A stretch of DNA of 64,000 bases. It comes from Candidatus Gallispira edinburgensis (GTDB taxonomy: Bacteria > Bacillota > Clostridia > Lachnospirales > CAG-274). This document shows, piece after piece, positions 22,305 to 29,991 of the stretch. Location of the stretch: positions 18,406-82,405 of the forward strand of contig CAJFNV010000107.1 of the NCBI GenBank assembly GCA_904395805.1, in the 5' to 3' direction. The first letter of the stretch is position 1. Each line of letters starts with the position of its first letter. Both the position numbers and the translations under genes were made by a program. A model generated the notes under the pieces. It did not search any database and was not told the DNA's origin. It worked only from the letters and a program-made list of their open reading frames with translations.

Positions 22305-23834
22305 TAAAATTCTGGGATATATTTTTATAGAGAAGGGAGCAGGCTTATTTCGTGTTCCCTTTTCTGTTTTTAGGTATGTTACTTTTTCCAGCAATTCGTG
22401 GAGTATTTCATTCTTGATTTTAGGATCCGAAACATTGTGATATGTTTCAATTAATTTTTCTGTGTTGGGAATATAATTGTTTAATATATTGTTTTCATTC
22501 AGCTCGTTTTCGTACTCCTGCTGAGCTTTATTCAGAGCCTTTGTTGTTTCATTTATATCGTTTTGTATTGTGGTATTTCTTTGTTTAAATATATCTATTG
22601 TATAAACACCCTGCTCAAGCAGATCATAGGTATTTGTGAGCTGCTTGTTGAGCAAGGCAATTTTGTCTTTGTAATTCTTAATAATGCTTATATGGTTTGA
22701 ATAGTCCTGCTGTGCATACTTATTTTCATAGTTCAATTTATAGTCATTAAACCAGCCTTCGAGCATTTCAATTACTGCCTTTTCTATCAGCTCAATTTTG
22801 CCGGATATGTTTGTACAATGGTTGTTCGAGCAGCGAAGAAAAAAGCCTGTATTAGAATAACATCTTGTCATTATGGCTCCGCATTTTTCACAGTATACAA
22901 GTCTTGCAAGAGGATTTTTAATATCTTTGTTGCTTGCAACCGGAGGAATATATTTACCTTTTAAAATTTCCTGAGCTTTATTAAAGGTGTCCTCTGATAT
23001 TATAGCGGGGTGGAGCCCGTCTATCAGCATATATTCGTCAGGTTTACGTTTTGGGCGGTGCTCTACGATTTTACCATCCTCAATAGCCTTATTGACCTTT
23101 CGCCACTGCCAACGTATTTTACCGATATATGTTGGGTTGGTAAGTATGTCTTTAATTGTGCTGCGGCTCCAATTTTTGGAGATTGCAGGCTTTATCCCCA
23201 TTGCATCCAATCTTTTTGCTATAAGCTGCATGCCTATAGGGTTTCTGCTGTCAATGTAGAGGCTGTAGATCAGCTTCACTGTATCAGCATCTTTGTTAGG
23301 CTCCAGCGTGTAGCCCTTTGCGCCTTTGATTTTGACCTTGTCATAGCCAAAAGGTGCCGTACCGGCTATGTATTTGCCTTCCTGTACGGATGCAATTCGA
23401 CCTCTCTGGATTCGCCTGTTAATGGTTTTGTATTCCCTTCTTGACATAAACAAACCAAATTCAAAATATTCCTCATCAAATTCGTTTGACGGATCATAGG
23501 TCTTGTTCGGGGTTATGATCAGAGTGTTTGAAAACTGGAAAGCTTCGGCAACAATGCCCTGATCCTTTGTGTTACCACGGGCAAGACGTTCAACTTCCAT
23601 TACGAGTACGCCTTCATATGCTCCTGCTTCAACAGCTTTCAGGAGTTTTTGCATTTCAGGTCTTGCCTCTATTGTTTCACCACTGACCACTTCTCTGTAT
23701 ATATCGGATATAGCCAGATTTTTCTTTTTTGCAAGGTCAAGGAGTGCTTTTTCATGGCGTGCCAAAGTTTCGGCTTCACCCAATTGTTCAAGTTCTCTGT
23801 CCTTACGGCTCTTTCTTAAGTAAATTGCGTACAT
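22290..23834 (-). CDS. large serine recombinase (phage integrase)
   Basis: Site-specific recombinase of 514 residues that integrates and excises the prophage. The N-terminal resolvase domain carries nucleophile S9 in YLRKSRKDRE and the arginine-containing VMEVERLARG near 75. A recombinase domain follows (GTAPFGYDKV, SRSTIKDILTNPTYIG), then a zinc ribbon with CEKCGAIMTRC and a downstream Cys pair near 325, and a C-terminal coiled coil (about 390-470). I use the ATG giving MYAIYLRKS; the longer frame lacks a ribosome-binding site. It lies at the prophage edge beside the split GH18 gene. Confidence 0.93.
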   Translation of the reverse strand: MYAIYLRKSRKDRELEQLGEAETLARHEKALLDLAKKKNLAISDIYREVVSGETIEARPEMQKLLKAVEAGAYEGVLVMEVERLARGNTKDQGIVAEAFQFSNTLIITPNKTYDPSNEFDEEYFEFGLFMSRREYKTINRRIQRGRIASVQEGKYIAGTAPFGYDKVKIKGAKGYTLEPNKDADTVKLIYSLYIDSRNPIGMQLIAKRLDAMGIKPAISKNWSRSTIKDILTNPTYIGKIRWQWRKVNKAIEDGKIVEHRPKRKPDEYMLIDGLHPAIISEDTFNKAQEILKGKYIPPVASNKDIKNPLARLVYCEKCGAIMTRCYSNTGFFLRCSNNHCTNISGKIELIEKAVIEMLEGWFNDYKLNYENKYAQQDYSNHISIIKNYKDKIALLNKQLTNTYDLLEQGVYTIDIFKQRNTTIQNDINETTKALNKAQQEYENELNENNILNNYIPNTEKLIETYHNVSDPKIKNEILHELLEKVTYLKTEKGTRNKPAPFSIKIYPRILKSQS

Positions 23835-23885
23835 TATATCACTTCCCTTTAAAAATTTGTGTAGCAAAATAAAAGGATATATGAT

Positions 23886-23914
23886 ATAATATGCTTGTGT
23901 GGGGCATATTATAG
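23886..23914 (-). promoter_or_regulatory. possible sigma-E-like promoter of the recombinase gene
   Basis: On the minus strand CTATAAT (23908-23914) and CATATTAT (23886-23893) are 14 bases apart, resembling the mother-cell sigma-E consensus (ATAT-like -35, CATA-type -10), about 50 bases before the recombinase ATG. No good sigma-A -35 box is present. The region is AT-rich, so a chance match is possible. Confidence 0.3.
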
Positions 23915-23936
23915 ATAATCCTTTTATCTGTAATTG

Positions 23937-23977
23937 TCTTAGGATCCTCCTGTTGGCGCAGGGGGATTTTTTATTTT
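23937..23977 (+). terminator. rightward terminator between recombinase and ImmA genes
   Basis: ATCCTCCTG-TTGGCG-CAGGGGGAT followed by TTTTTT reads as a terminator on the plus strand, although both flanking genes read left. It implies a short rightward transcript or protection against one; no promoter is certain. Confidence 0.55.
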
Positions 23978-23983
23978 TAGCAT

Positions 23984-24574
23984 TTATTGTTTGTTAGAAT
24001 CTATGTAATCCTTGAATTGACTATATACCTGTCTTTCAAGAGGATGCTTATTATACATACCTCTTTTATTCAATTCAGTTAGCCTTTTAAACCTAATTTC
24101 TGCAGATTGCAAAGATACATTGCATATTTCTGCTATTTGCTCCGGTGAGCTCATATTTAAGCTATGCAACACTGTAGCAGGCATTAGTAAGTCCCTCGCA
24201 AAAATGTTGGCAGCAGTTTCGTTCGGATCCTCTTTGTTATCAATTTCAGAATTTCTATAATTTGTATGTCCCTTTGTGTTATGTCCTAATAGGCAGTGTC
24301 CTAGTTCGTGGGCAATTGTAAATCGGATCCTTCCATTGTTTTGAACGTTATCATTATAGTAAATAATGTGTTTTCTGAGAATAGGTTTATATAATGAGAA
24401 CCCGTCTGTATCCGGAATATTTAATTCTTGCACATATTTGCTCTCTGAGTATTTAATTACTTTAATGTTATAATGCTTAGCAATTAACATCAGATTTACA
24501 GGCAAAGAATCTATTTTACACCTTATTAGTGCCTCCCAAGCCTTATCCCTTGAATTCTTATATATCTGGTACAT
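23984..24574 (-). CDS. ImmA/IrrE-family metallopeptidase
   Basis: A 196-residue zinc peptidase with the HExxH motif AHELGHCLLGH (His89, Glu90, His93) and a helical C-terminal part. ImmA-type enzymes cleave the cognate repressor to induce mobile elements such as ICEBs1. It lies directly downstream of the repressor gene on the same strand, which fits that role. GGAGGTGG precedes the ATG. Whether it is triggered by DNA damage or another signal cannot be seen. Confidence 0.88.
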   Translation of the reverse strand: MYQIYKNSRDKAWEALIRCKIDSLPVNLMLIAKHYNIKVIKYSESKYVQELNIPDTDGFSLYKPILRKHIIYYNDNVQNNGRIRFTIAHELGHCLLGHNTKGHTNYRNSEIDNKEDPNETAANIFARDLLMPATVLHSLNMSSPEQIAEICNVSLQSAEIRFKRLTELNKRGMYNKHPLERQVYSQFKDYIDSNKQ

Positions 24575-24644
24575 TATACCACCTCCACCCTATATTTTAG
24601 GGTAGAGGAGATATATAAGTCATTAGGAGATTACTGGAAATTAT

Positions 24645-25142
24645 TTATAAGAAATCAGGGTCCTTTGCATTCCTAATATCTTCATCTATCGCTTCGCTGT
24701 CTGGTAGCTCGTTTATATTTCCGTGTCGAGCAGCAGCACTTAAACTGTTATTAATTTTGGAATACTTAGGTAGATATGTAAGTTCTTCGACACGTTTAAC
24801 TGCTTCTTGTTTTCCGACATCATTAAGCATCTCCAAGTATGAGTTAATTTCTACAAGAAAACTTTTATTTATCGCATTTAATATACTGTCATATTCAGGC
24901 TCAAGAGTTACTTCCTGCTCAGAATCTAATGCAGATAATAGATCGGTTAATGATATATTTAAACCTTTGGCGATTTTATTAAATGTTTGGATAGATGGCT
25001 TGATTTGTTTAGTTTTGTTTTTATCTACATCAGATTCTAGTTTTGAAATGTAAGCCTTACTTAGCCCACATCTATTAGCCAACTCCTCCATCGAAATATT
25101 ATGTTCTCTTCTATAAATGTTAATGAATTCACCAATTTTCAA
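24645..25142 (-). CDS. XRE-family prophage repressor
   Basis: A 165-residue regulator with an N-terminal lambda-Cro-type helix-turn-helix (GEFINIYRREHNISMEELAN, GLSKAYISKLESD, residues about 4-60) and a helical C-terminal part that is not a LexA-type peptidase, so inactivation by the adjacent ImmA-like protease is likely. I choose the TTG at 25142, six bases after AAGGAGGTG. It is transcribed left from a promoter facing the rightward early promoter across an operator array. Confidence 0.88.
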   Translation of the reverse strand: MKIGEFINIYRREHNISMEELANRCGLSKAYISKLESDVDKNKTKQIKPSIQTFNKIAKGLNISLTDLLSALDSEQEVTLEPEYDSILNAINKSFLVEINSYLEMLNDVGKQEAVKRVEELTYLPKYSKINNSLSAAARHGNINELPDSEAIDEDIRNAKDPDFL

Positions 25143-25166
25143 TCGTTTCACCTCCTTGTTTACTAT

Positions 25167-25195
25167 ATTATACAATCAAGTTAATTACAATTCAA
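25167..25195 (-). promoter_or_regulatory. leftward repressor promoter
   Basis: On the minus strand TTGAAT and TATAAT are separated by exactly 17 bases, just upstream of the repressor ribosome-binding site. A half operator (GTTTACTAT) overlaps the -10 region on the plus strand. Confidence 0.7.
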
Positions 25196-25221
25196 TATAC
25201 TAAATATACAAATTTATGGCT

Positions 25222-25293
25222 GTTTACTACAGTGAACTTTGTTGAATATTCTCTGTTAACTATAGTTGACAAATGATGTTAACTGTGGTAAAC
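25222..25293. promoter_or_regulatory. operator array of the lysogeny switch
   Basis: Three 16-bp imperfect palindromes of consensus GTTNACTNNNGTNAAC: 25222-25237 (GTTTACTACAGTGAAC), 25255-25270 (GTTAACTATAGTTGAC) and 25278-25293 (GTTAACTGTGGTAAAC). The second and third overlap the -35 and -10 of the rightward promoter. They are the expected binding sites of the XRE repressor. Confidence 0.8.
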
Positions 25294-25294
25294 T
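25266..25294 (+). promoter_or_regulatory. rightward early promoter
   Basis: TTGACA (25266-25271) and TAAACT (25289-25294) with a 17-base spacer, overlapped by two operators, upstream of the Cro-like gene. Confidence 0.75.
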
Positions 25295-25319
25295 GTAAAC
25301 ATCAAAAGGAGGTGACAAT

Positions 25320-25511
25320 ATGGGATATAAAATTAAAGAAATAAGAACAGCAAAAAAAATATCACAGCAGGAATTAGCGGAGAAGGCTAATGTGTCAAGA
25401 ACTATAATATCTCAATTAGAAAATGGAGTGAGAACTGTAACCAAAACAGATACACTTATAAAAATTGCGGACGCATTAGGAGTAAAGGTTGAAGATATTT
25501 TTTTTACATGA
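25320..25511 (+). CDS. Cro-like XRE helix-turn-helix protein
   Basis: A 63-residue single-domain XRE regulator (IKEIRTAKKISQQELAEKAN then VSRTIISQLENG), divergent from the repressor and first gene of the early transcript. By position it is the Cro counterpart. AAAGGAGGTGA precedes the ATG. A fourth operator copy follows its stop codon. Confidence 0.85.
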   Translation: MGYKIKEIRTAKKISQQELAEKANVSRTIISQLENGVRTVTKTDTLIKIADALGVKVEDIFFT

Positions 25512-25514
25512 TTT

Positions 25515-25551
25515 GTCTACTATCGTAAACGATATGTGTTTAGTAGTTAAC
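25515..25551. promoter_or_regulatory. downstream operator copy plus half-site
   Basis: GTCTACTATCGTAAAC (25515-25530) matches the operator consensus, and GTTTAGTAGTTAAC (25538-25551) retains half of it. They lie between the Cro-like gene and the next small gene and could form a looped repression complex. Confidence 0.55.
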
Positions 25552-25575
25552 AAAATCAGCGTAGGGGGTGAGATA

Positions 25576-25692
25576 ATGAGCAGAAAAAGAAAAACAGAAA
25601 TTAAACCAACGGTACTGTGCTTAATTTCTGTTGTAAGTATGGTTGTGTCAATAGCTTGCTTTGCATTTAATTTATATTTTTACATGAATTAA
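25576..25692 (+). CDS. small single-span membrane protein
   Basis: A 38-residue protein with a basic N-terminus (MSRKRKTE) and one hydrophobic helix (residues 12-36). GGGGGTGAG precedes the ATG. It lies in the early operon after the Cro-like gene. Small membrane proteins here are often superinfection-exclusion factors, but no family is recognisable. Confidence 0.55.
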   Translation: MSRKRKTEIKPTVLCLISVVSMVVSIACFAFNLYFYMN

Positions 25693-25943
25693 ATAATATA
25701 AGGTATCAGTGATAATATCACTGAAAGCACAGCAAATACAGCAGCAACGATGGTACAAATATATGTGATATTATTGCGTGTTTTGTTTTTATTTTCTTGC
25801 TCCTGTAAATATTTGATTATATGAATGTAATCAGAGACTGATGATTCTTGTATATAGTCAATATATTCTTGAGGTATTTTTTCAGTTTCATTTAAAGTTT
25901 CAGCTTGTTTGATTGAATCATCTATTGTGTATTTTTCAGACAT
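25689..25943 (-). CDS. tail-anchored membrane protein of unknown function
   Basis: An 84-residue protein with an acidic N-terminal part (residues 1-55) and a C-terminal hydrophobic segment (about 60-84). It is leftward and converges on the rightward early genes, an isolated orientation that fits a lysogenic-conversion or exclusion gene. AGAAAGG precedes the ATG. No family recognised. Confidence 0.55.
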   Translation of the reverse strand: MSEKYTIDDSIKQAETLNETEKIPQEYIDYIQESSVSDYIHIIKYLQEQENKNKTRNNITYICTIVAAVFAVLSVILSLIPYII

Positions 25944-26069
25944 AATTTTTCCTTTCTATATTTATTTTGAACCGGTAATTATAGGTAAATTATAGCAGAG
26001 AATAAAGAAAATGTAAATGATTGTAATTGTACAAGTTGTTTTATTTATAAAATAAAGTGAGGTGATTTT

Positions 26070-26240
26070 ATGTTAATAGAGAAAGCAAAATGCAAGACCG
26101 TAAACGCTACATATGAAGTTTATGACGATTATGCAAAGCCATATTCGCCTGAGGAAAAGGCAAGAATTGAAAAAAAGTGTTCCGAGATTGTTATGCGCCA
26201 TTATGCAAAAGAAATAGCAAAGGAACAGGATACAGCCTGA
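26070..26240 (+). CDS. small phage protein of unknown function
   Basis: A 56-residue charged protein (begins MLIEKAKCKTVNATYEV) with a helical second half (PYSPEEKARIEKKC). GAGGTGA precedes the ATG at good spacing, and codon use matches its neighbours. It is the first rightward gene after the leftward tail-anchored protein. No family recognised. Confidence 0.6.
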   Translation: MLIEKAKCKTVNATYEVYDDYAKPYSPEEKARIEKKCSEIVMRHYAKEIAKEQDTA

Positions 26241-26271
26241 GGGCTGTATAGTAGGACAAGCTATTAAACTA

Positions 26272-26437
26272 ACCTGAGTTGTCAGGGGCTGCCCTAAATA
26301 CCCATAGTTAAAATCCTTCGCAATTTTAAGATACAAAATTATTATTTATACTAAAACGAAAGGAAGTGAAAATCCTTTCGTAGGGTGGCACCTAAAATCT
26401 AAAAACATCATTTAGGGCAGTCGCTGACAGCTCAGGT
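26272..26437 (+). ncRNA. structured untranslated element (candidate cis-regulatory RNA or ncRNA)
   Basis: The two ends pair as a long stem: ACCTGAG/CTCAGGT, TGTCAG/CTGACA, a 3x3 internal loop, then CTGCCCTAAAT/ATTTAGGGCAG. About 24 base pairs close a 110-base interior. The interior holds a 9-bp hairpin ACGAAAGGA / TCCTTTCGT and a small GGTG / CACC pairing. No ORF explains the sequence. The structure ends 6 bases before the Shine-Dalgarno of the next gene, so it may be a 5'-UTR regulator, or a separate phage RNA. No known RNA class is recognised. Confidence 0.6.
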
Positions 26438-26456
26438 GTAAGTGGGAGGTGAGAGA

Positions 26457-26744
26457 ATGAACAAATACGGTAGACAGGCTTGCATAACTGCCCTAAGGGT
26501 AAGAAACCTTAATGCGCTGGGTATAAAGGTCGGTGACAGGGTCGCTGTCAGGCTGGGATATGAACCTGATGAGGACAAACGTTATGCGGTTCCCAAAGAG
26601 ATTATAGGTGATGTGGCTGAAATTGATGCCAAAGGCAGATGGTTCAGAGTGATTACTAACGAAGGATTTTCAAGGTGCTGCCTATTTGCAAGTACATATG
26701 ACAATGGCAGGAAGTTTGGATATAGGATTATAGGAAGGAAGTGA
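26457..26744 (+). CDS. phage early protein of unknown function
   Basis: A 95-residue basic protein (begins MNKYGRQACITALRV) with a predicted small beta-barrel pattern (KVGDRVAVRLGY, GDVAEIDAKGRWFRV). The ATG follows GGGAGGTGAG, directly after the structured element, so expression may be controlled by it. No family recognised. Confidence 0.65.
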   Translation: MNKYGRQACITALRVRNLNALGIKVGDRVAVRLGYEPDEDKRYAVPKEIIGDVAEIDAKGRWFRVITNEGFSRCCLFASTYDNGRKFGYRIIGRK

Positions 26745-26748
26745 GAGT

Positions 26749-26991
26749 GTGAAAACAAGATTACAGAGGGTAATGGAAGCCCACGGAGTAACTAAAGCAG
26801 ATATAGCTGACCATTTAAGCGAATATCATAGAGTTAGTTATGCGATCTTGCATAATTATATCAATATATTGATTAAAGACGATAGTTTAACTGGTTATGA
26901 TACATTGACAATTAAATGTTTAGCCGAAACCTGCAACTGTAGTACAGACTATCTATTAGGACTGTCGGAAAATATGAACCCAATAGGTTAA
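26749..26991 (+). CDS. XRE-like helix-turn-helix protein
   Basis: An 80-residue DNA-binding protein: MKTRLQRVMEAHGVTKADIADHL forms the first helices and the C-terminal part (CNCSTDYLLGLSENM) is typical of XRE regulators. GTG start after GGAAGTGAGA. Probably a secondary early regulator. Confidence 0.7.
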   Translation: MKTRLQRVMEAHGVTKADIADHLSEYHRVSYAILHNYINILIKDDSLTGYDTLTIKCLAETCNCSTDYLLGLSENMNPIG

Positions 26992-27003
26992 GGGGGGAAG
27001 TAA

Positions 27004-27363
27004 TTGAAAAATATTTCTAAAGAAGAGACAAAATGTCTTAAAAGACTGGTAGAAAGGTCGATTACATTTAGGCACGATAATTATGGAGTGACAATTAATT
27101 TTCATTGTCCTACACACCATGTGTGGGTTACAATACATGGGTTTCTGACAGATTGTAATAGAAAAATTGCTGATTCTGTTTGTGTGTTTGATTTTTATTA
27201 TGGAAAAGCAAAAGATAAAGCAGTTAAAAAAATTACAGGAAAAATTATAAAGGTATTAAATGAACTTGAAACGGTTGAAAATATTAAAGATATATCAACT
27301 AAAATACCACTCACATGTGGCAGGTTTGTGGATATGGATGAATTCGCAGGAGGTGAGAAATAA
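27004..27363 (+). CDS. phage protein of unknown function
   Basis: A 119-residue protein starting at TTG after GGGGGGAAG. The middle contains a HCPTHHVWVTIHG stretch rich in His, but no known zinc motif is complete. Part of the early operon, adjacent to the next gene without a gap. No family recognised. Confidence 0.6.
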   Translation: MKNISKEETKCLKRLVERSITFRHDNYGVTINFHCPTHHVWVTIHGFLTDCNRKIADSVCVFDFYYGKAKDKAVKKITGKIIKVLNELETVENIKDISTKIPLTCGRFVDMDEFAGGEK

Positions 27364-27555
27364 GTGAAAAAGTTTTTGTTTGACATGGCAGAGGTCGGAA
27401 AAGACTTCTGGAACGGTTTCGTGTGGATCGTAGAAGCAGCAGACGAGCTTGGCTGCATTGCAGGGACAAAGCTTGCAGAGTTTACTAGGAAGAGAAGAAC
27501 AGCAAGGTTGACTGTTGCAACACCCAGTGTAAAAAGAAACTGCATAAAAGAATAG
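27364..27555 (+). CDS. small basic phage protein
   Basis: A 63-residue protein with an amphipathic N-terminus (FDMAEVGKDFWNGFVWIVE) and a basic C-terminus. GTG start after AGGAGGTGAG, which lies in the end of the previous gene. No family recognised. Confidence 0.5.
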   Translation: MKKFLFDMAEVGKDFWNGFVWIVEAADELGCIAGTKLAEFTRKRRTARLTVATPSVKRNCIKE

Positions 27556-27578
27556 CCCTTGTATTGGCGTACAAGGGC
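27555..27578 (+). terminator. hairpin upstream of the Gam-like gene
   Basis: GCCCTTGT-ATTGGCGT-ACAAGGGC forms a perfect 8-bp stem right after the preceding stop codon, but lacks a T-run, so it may be an RNA processing or stability element rather than a terminator. Confidence 0.35.
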
Positions 27579-27644
27579 AGGTAAGCAGAAAGCTTACAGA
27601 GAAAATGTCACTTATATTATACAGCAGAAAGGAGAAAATGTCAA

Positions 27645-28193
27645 ATGAACGAGTACATAAAAGATGAATTAGATGAAATTAATGAGGACAGAGAAAATAA
27701 AACTTTTAAAGTTACGGATCTCAGCAGTGCAAACTGGGCATTTAGAAAGCTTTCAGCATTAAACCGTGAAAAAAGCGAAATACAGGCTTTAGCCCAGAAT
27801 GAGACTGACAGAATTGAAGAGTGGAAAATAAAGAAAACACAATCAATAGACAGGGATATTGCTTATTTTGAAAGTATTATTGCAGAGTATTACATAAAGG
27901 AAAGGGATAATGACCCTAACTTTAGGCTGTCAACGCCTTACGGTAAAGTGGCAAGTAAATTAAGTACAAACTGGCAGTATGATGAGGAAACACTGTTTGA
28001 AGAACTTAAAGGCAGTGAATTTATAAGAACTAAGACAACGGAATCAATAGACAAAGTGTCTTTAAGGAAAATTGCAACTGTGCTTGAGGATGGAAGGGTT
28101 GTAATGCCTGACGGAGTGATTTTAGAGGGAGTTACAGCAGAGAAAAAGCTTAGTGTAGCTGTTAAGCCTGCAGAGAATTCATATGTAAGGTAG
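27645..28193 (+). CDS. Gam-like host-nuclease inhibitor
   Basis: A 182-residue protein of the Mu Gam-like family, which binds double-stranded DNA ends and shields them from RecBCD/AddAB. An N-terminal coiled coil (ALNREKSEIQALAQNETDRIEEW, given here in part) is followed by the family region with STPYGKVASKLSTNW. AAAGGAG precedes the ATG. It lies directly before the annealing protein gene, as expected for a recombination module. Confidence 0.8.
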   Translation: MNEYIKDELDEINEDRENKTFKVTDLSSANWAFRKLSALNREKSEIQALAQNETDRIEEWKIKKTQSIDRDIAYFESIIAEYYIKERDNDPNFRLSTPYGKVASKLSTNWQYDEETLFEELKGSEFIRTKTTESIDKVSLRKIATVLEDGRVVMPDGVILEGVTAEKKLSVAVKPAENSYVR

Positions 28194-28202
28194 GTGATCG
28201 GT

Positions 28203-29000
28203 ATGGAGTATACGTTCAGAACACTGCGTGCTGACGAAATAGACGTGCGTGTAGCGACAACGAAAAGTGACGGAATGGGACTTCTGCTTTACAAGGATGC
28301 GAGGTGTGACATGAATATCCTTGATGAAACCTTTGGTGTAAGCAGATGGCAGAGAGTTCACGAACTGATAAATGGCAATCTGTTTTGTAGCGTAGGCATT
28401 AATTTCCCGGATGCCAATGGTAATGAACATTGGGTGTGGAAGCAGGATGTAGGGACTGAAAGCTATACAGAAAAAGAAAAAGGACAAGCCTCAGACAGCT
28501 TTAAAAGAGCTTGCTTTAACTGGGGGATTGGCAGAGAGCTTTATACAGCACCTTTTATCTGGGTTACAGGTTGTGATAAGTATGACAAATTTAAGGTTAA
28601 GGAAATTGCATATTCAGAAAACAGGAAAATCAATAAATTGGTGATCGTTAAGGTTAAATATGATAATGAAATTGTTGTTTATGAGTTTGACACAGGCAAG
28701 CCAAAGACTGAAGCTAAGGCTAAGACTGAAACTAAGCCAAAGGCAGAAACTAAGGCTAAGAGCGAACCTGACAAACCTAAAACTGACGAAAGGATGCGCA
28801 ACATTGACCTGATGTATGCTACAGCTGAAAATAACGGCTTTAACAAAGAAGAGCTTACGATAATTGTGATGGGCAAATATAAAATAAAACCAAGTGAAAT
28901 GTCATCCGAACAGGCTATTGAATGTGCAAACAACATTGTTACAAGTCCCGTTAAATTAAAACATTGGCTTGAAAAGCAGAAAGAAAAGGGAATTGCTTAA
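28203..29000 (+). CDS. Rad52/Sak-type single-strand annealing protein
   Basis: Phage recombinase that anneals complementary single strands. The N-terminal domain has Rad52/22-family features (DARCDMNILDETFG, KGQASDSFKRACFNWGIGRELY, residues about 30-120). A Lys/Thr/Glu-rich repetitive linker (about 165-198, repeats of KTEAKAK type) joins a C-terminal helical domain probably contacting SSB. Start ATG at 28203 preferred over an upstream GTG. Neighbours Gam and SSB complete the recombination set. Confidence 0.82.
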   Translation: MEYTFRTLRADEIDVRVATTKSDGMGLLLYKDARCDMNILDETFGVSRWQRVHELINGNLFCSVGINFPDANGNEHWVWKQDVGTESYTEKEKGQASDSFKRACFNWGIGRELYTAPFIWVTGCDKYDKFKVKEIAYSENRKINKLVIVKVKYDNEIVVYEFDTGKPKTEAKAKTETKPKAETKAKSEPDKPKTDERMRNIDLMYATAENNGFNKEELTIIVMGKYKIKPSEMSSEQAIECANNIVTSPVKLKHWLEKQKEKGIA

Positions 29001-29593
29001 TGGTTGAATTCAAGGGCAGATACATAGGAATGGCTAAAAGCCTTACCAATAATAAGATAGAGTTATATCTTGAAGTTGCAGAGCCTGACAAAGCAAAGAC
29101 TATTGACAGTGAGCTTGCCGGAAAAGGTGAGCTTACTATTGAGATAAAGAAATATCGTAAAAAGCGAAGCCTTGATGCTAATGCGTACTTTTGGGCATTG
29201 GTTGATAAGCTGTCAGTAAAAACAGGTCAGGACAGAATACAGATATACAGAAACGCCATAAAAGATATAGGCGGTGTGTCTGAAATCATATGCCTAAAAA
29301 GCGAGGCTGCAAATAGGCTTTGTGAAGTTTGGTCTGAGAAAGGCATAGGCTGGCAGGCAGATGTAATGCCCAGTAAACTAAGGGGCTGCAAGAATGTAAT
29401 TTTATATTATGGCAGCAGTACATACAACACTGAGCAGATGAGCCGGTTAATAGACAATATTGTGCAGGATTGCAAAGCTGTAGGTATTGAGACAATGACA
29501 CCTGCAGAACTTGCTGTATTAAAGGCTGCATGGGGAAAGGAGAAAAAGAGTGAACATAACAATTTTAATGGGAAGGCTTGCAAGGAATCCTGA
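29000..29593 (+). CDS. NinB/Orf-like recombination accessory protein
   Basis: A 197-residue protein containing KKYRKKRSLDANAYFWALV, the segment seen in NinB/lambda Orf-like phage proteins that bind single-stranded DNA and help recombination. Its stop overlaps the start of the SSB gene by 44 bases, indicating coupling. The family call is moderate; position between an annealing protein and SSB supports it. Confidence 0.55.
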   Translation: MVEFKGRYIGMAKSLTNNKIELYLEVAEPDKAKTIDSELAGKGELTIEIKKYRKKRSLDANAYFWALVDKLSVKTGQDRIQIYRNAIKDIGGVSEIICLKSEAANRLCEVWSEKGIGWQADVMPSKLRGCKNVILYYGSSTYNTEQMSRLIDNIVQDCKAVGIETMTPAELAVLKAAWGKEKKSEHNNFNGKACKES

Positions 29594-29975
29594 GCTTAGA
29601 TATACGCAGTCAGGTGAGCCAATGGCTGTATGCAGGTTTACTGTAGCAGTCAACAGATCTTTTGCGAAAGACGGAGATATAAAGGCTGATTTTATTAATT
29701 GTGTGGCTTTTGGAAAGAAAGGCGAGGTTGTAAATCAGTATTTTCACAAGGGCAGTAGAATAGGCGTTGAAGGCAGGTTACAAGTAAGCCAGTACAAGGA
29801 TAAAGATGGCAATAACAGGTATTCAACCGATGTTATTGTAAATGAAGTGGAGTTTATTGATACTAAAGCGGAGAGTGGAGCTGCAGGGACCGGTATTAAT
29901 AATCAAGCAGGGCAGACAACAACGAATGGCTTTAGTATTAGCAATGCAGACGATGATGAAGATTTACCATTTTAA
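29550..29975 (+). CDS. ssb: single-stranded DNA-binding protein
   Basis: A 141-residue SSB with an OB fold (MNITILMGRLARNPELRYTQ onward, FINCVAFGKKGEVVNQYF, KGSRIGVEGRLQVSQY) to about residue 105, a flexible tail and the acidic C-terminal tip DDDEDLPF that recruits partner proteins. GTG start after AAAGGAG inside the previous gene. Confidence 0.96.
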   Translation: MNITILMGRLARNPELRYTQSGEPMAVCRFTVAVNRSFAKDGDIKADFINCVAFGKKGEVVNQYFHKGSRIGVEGRLQVSQYKDKDGNNRYSTDVIVNEVEFIDTKAESGAAGTGINNQAGQTTTNGFSISNADDDEDLPF

Positions 29976-29991
29976 ATAAGGAGGAATAACA

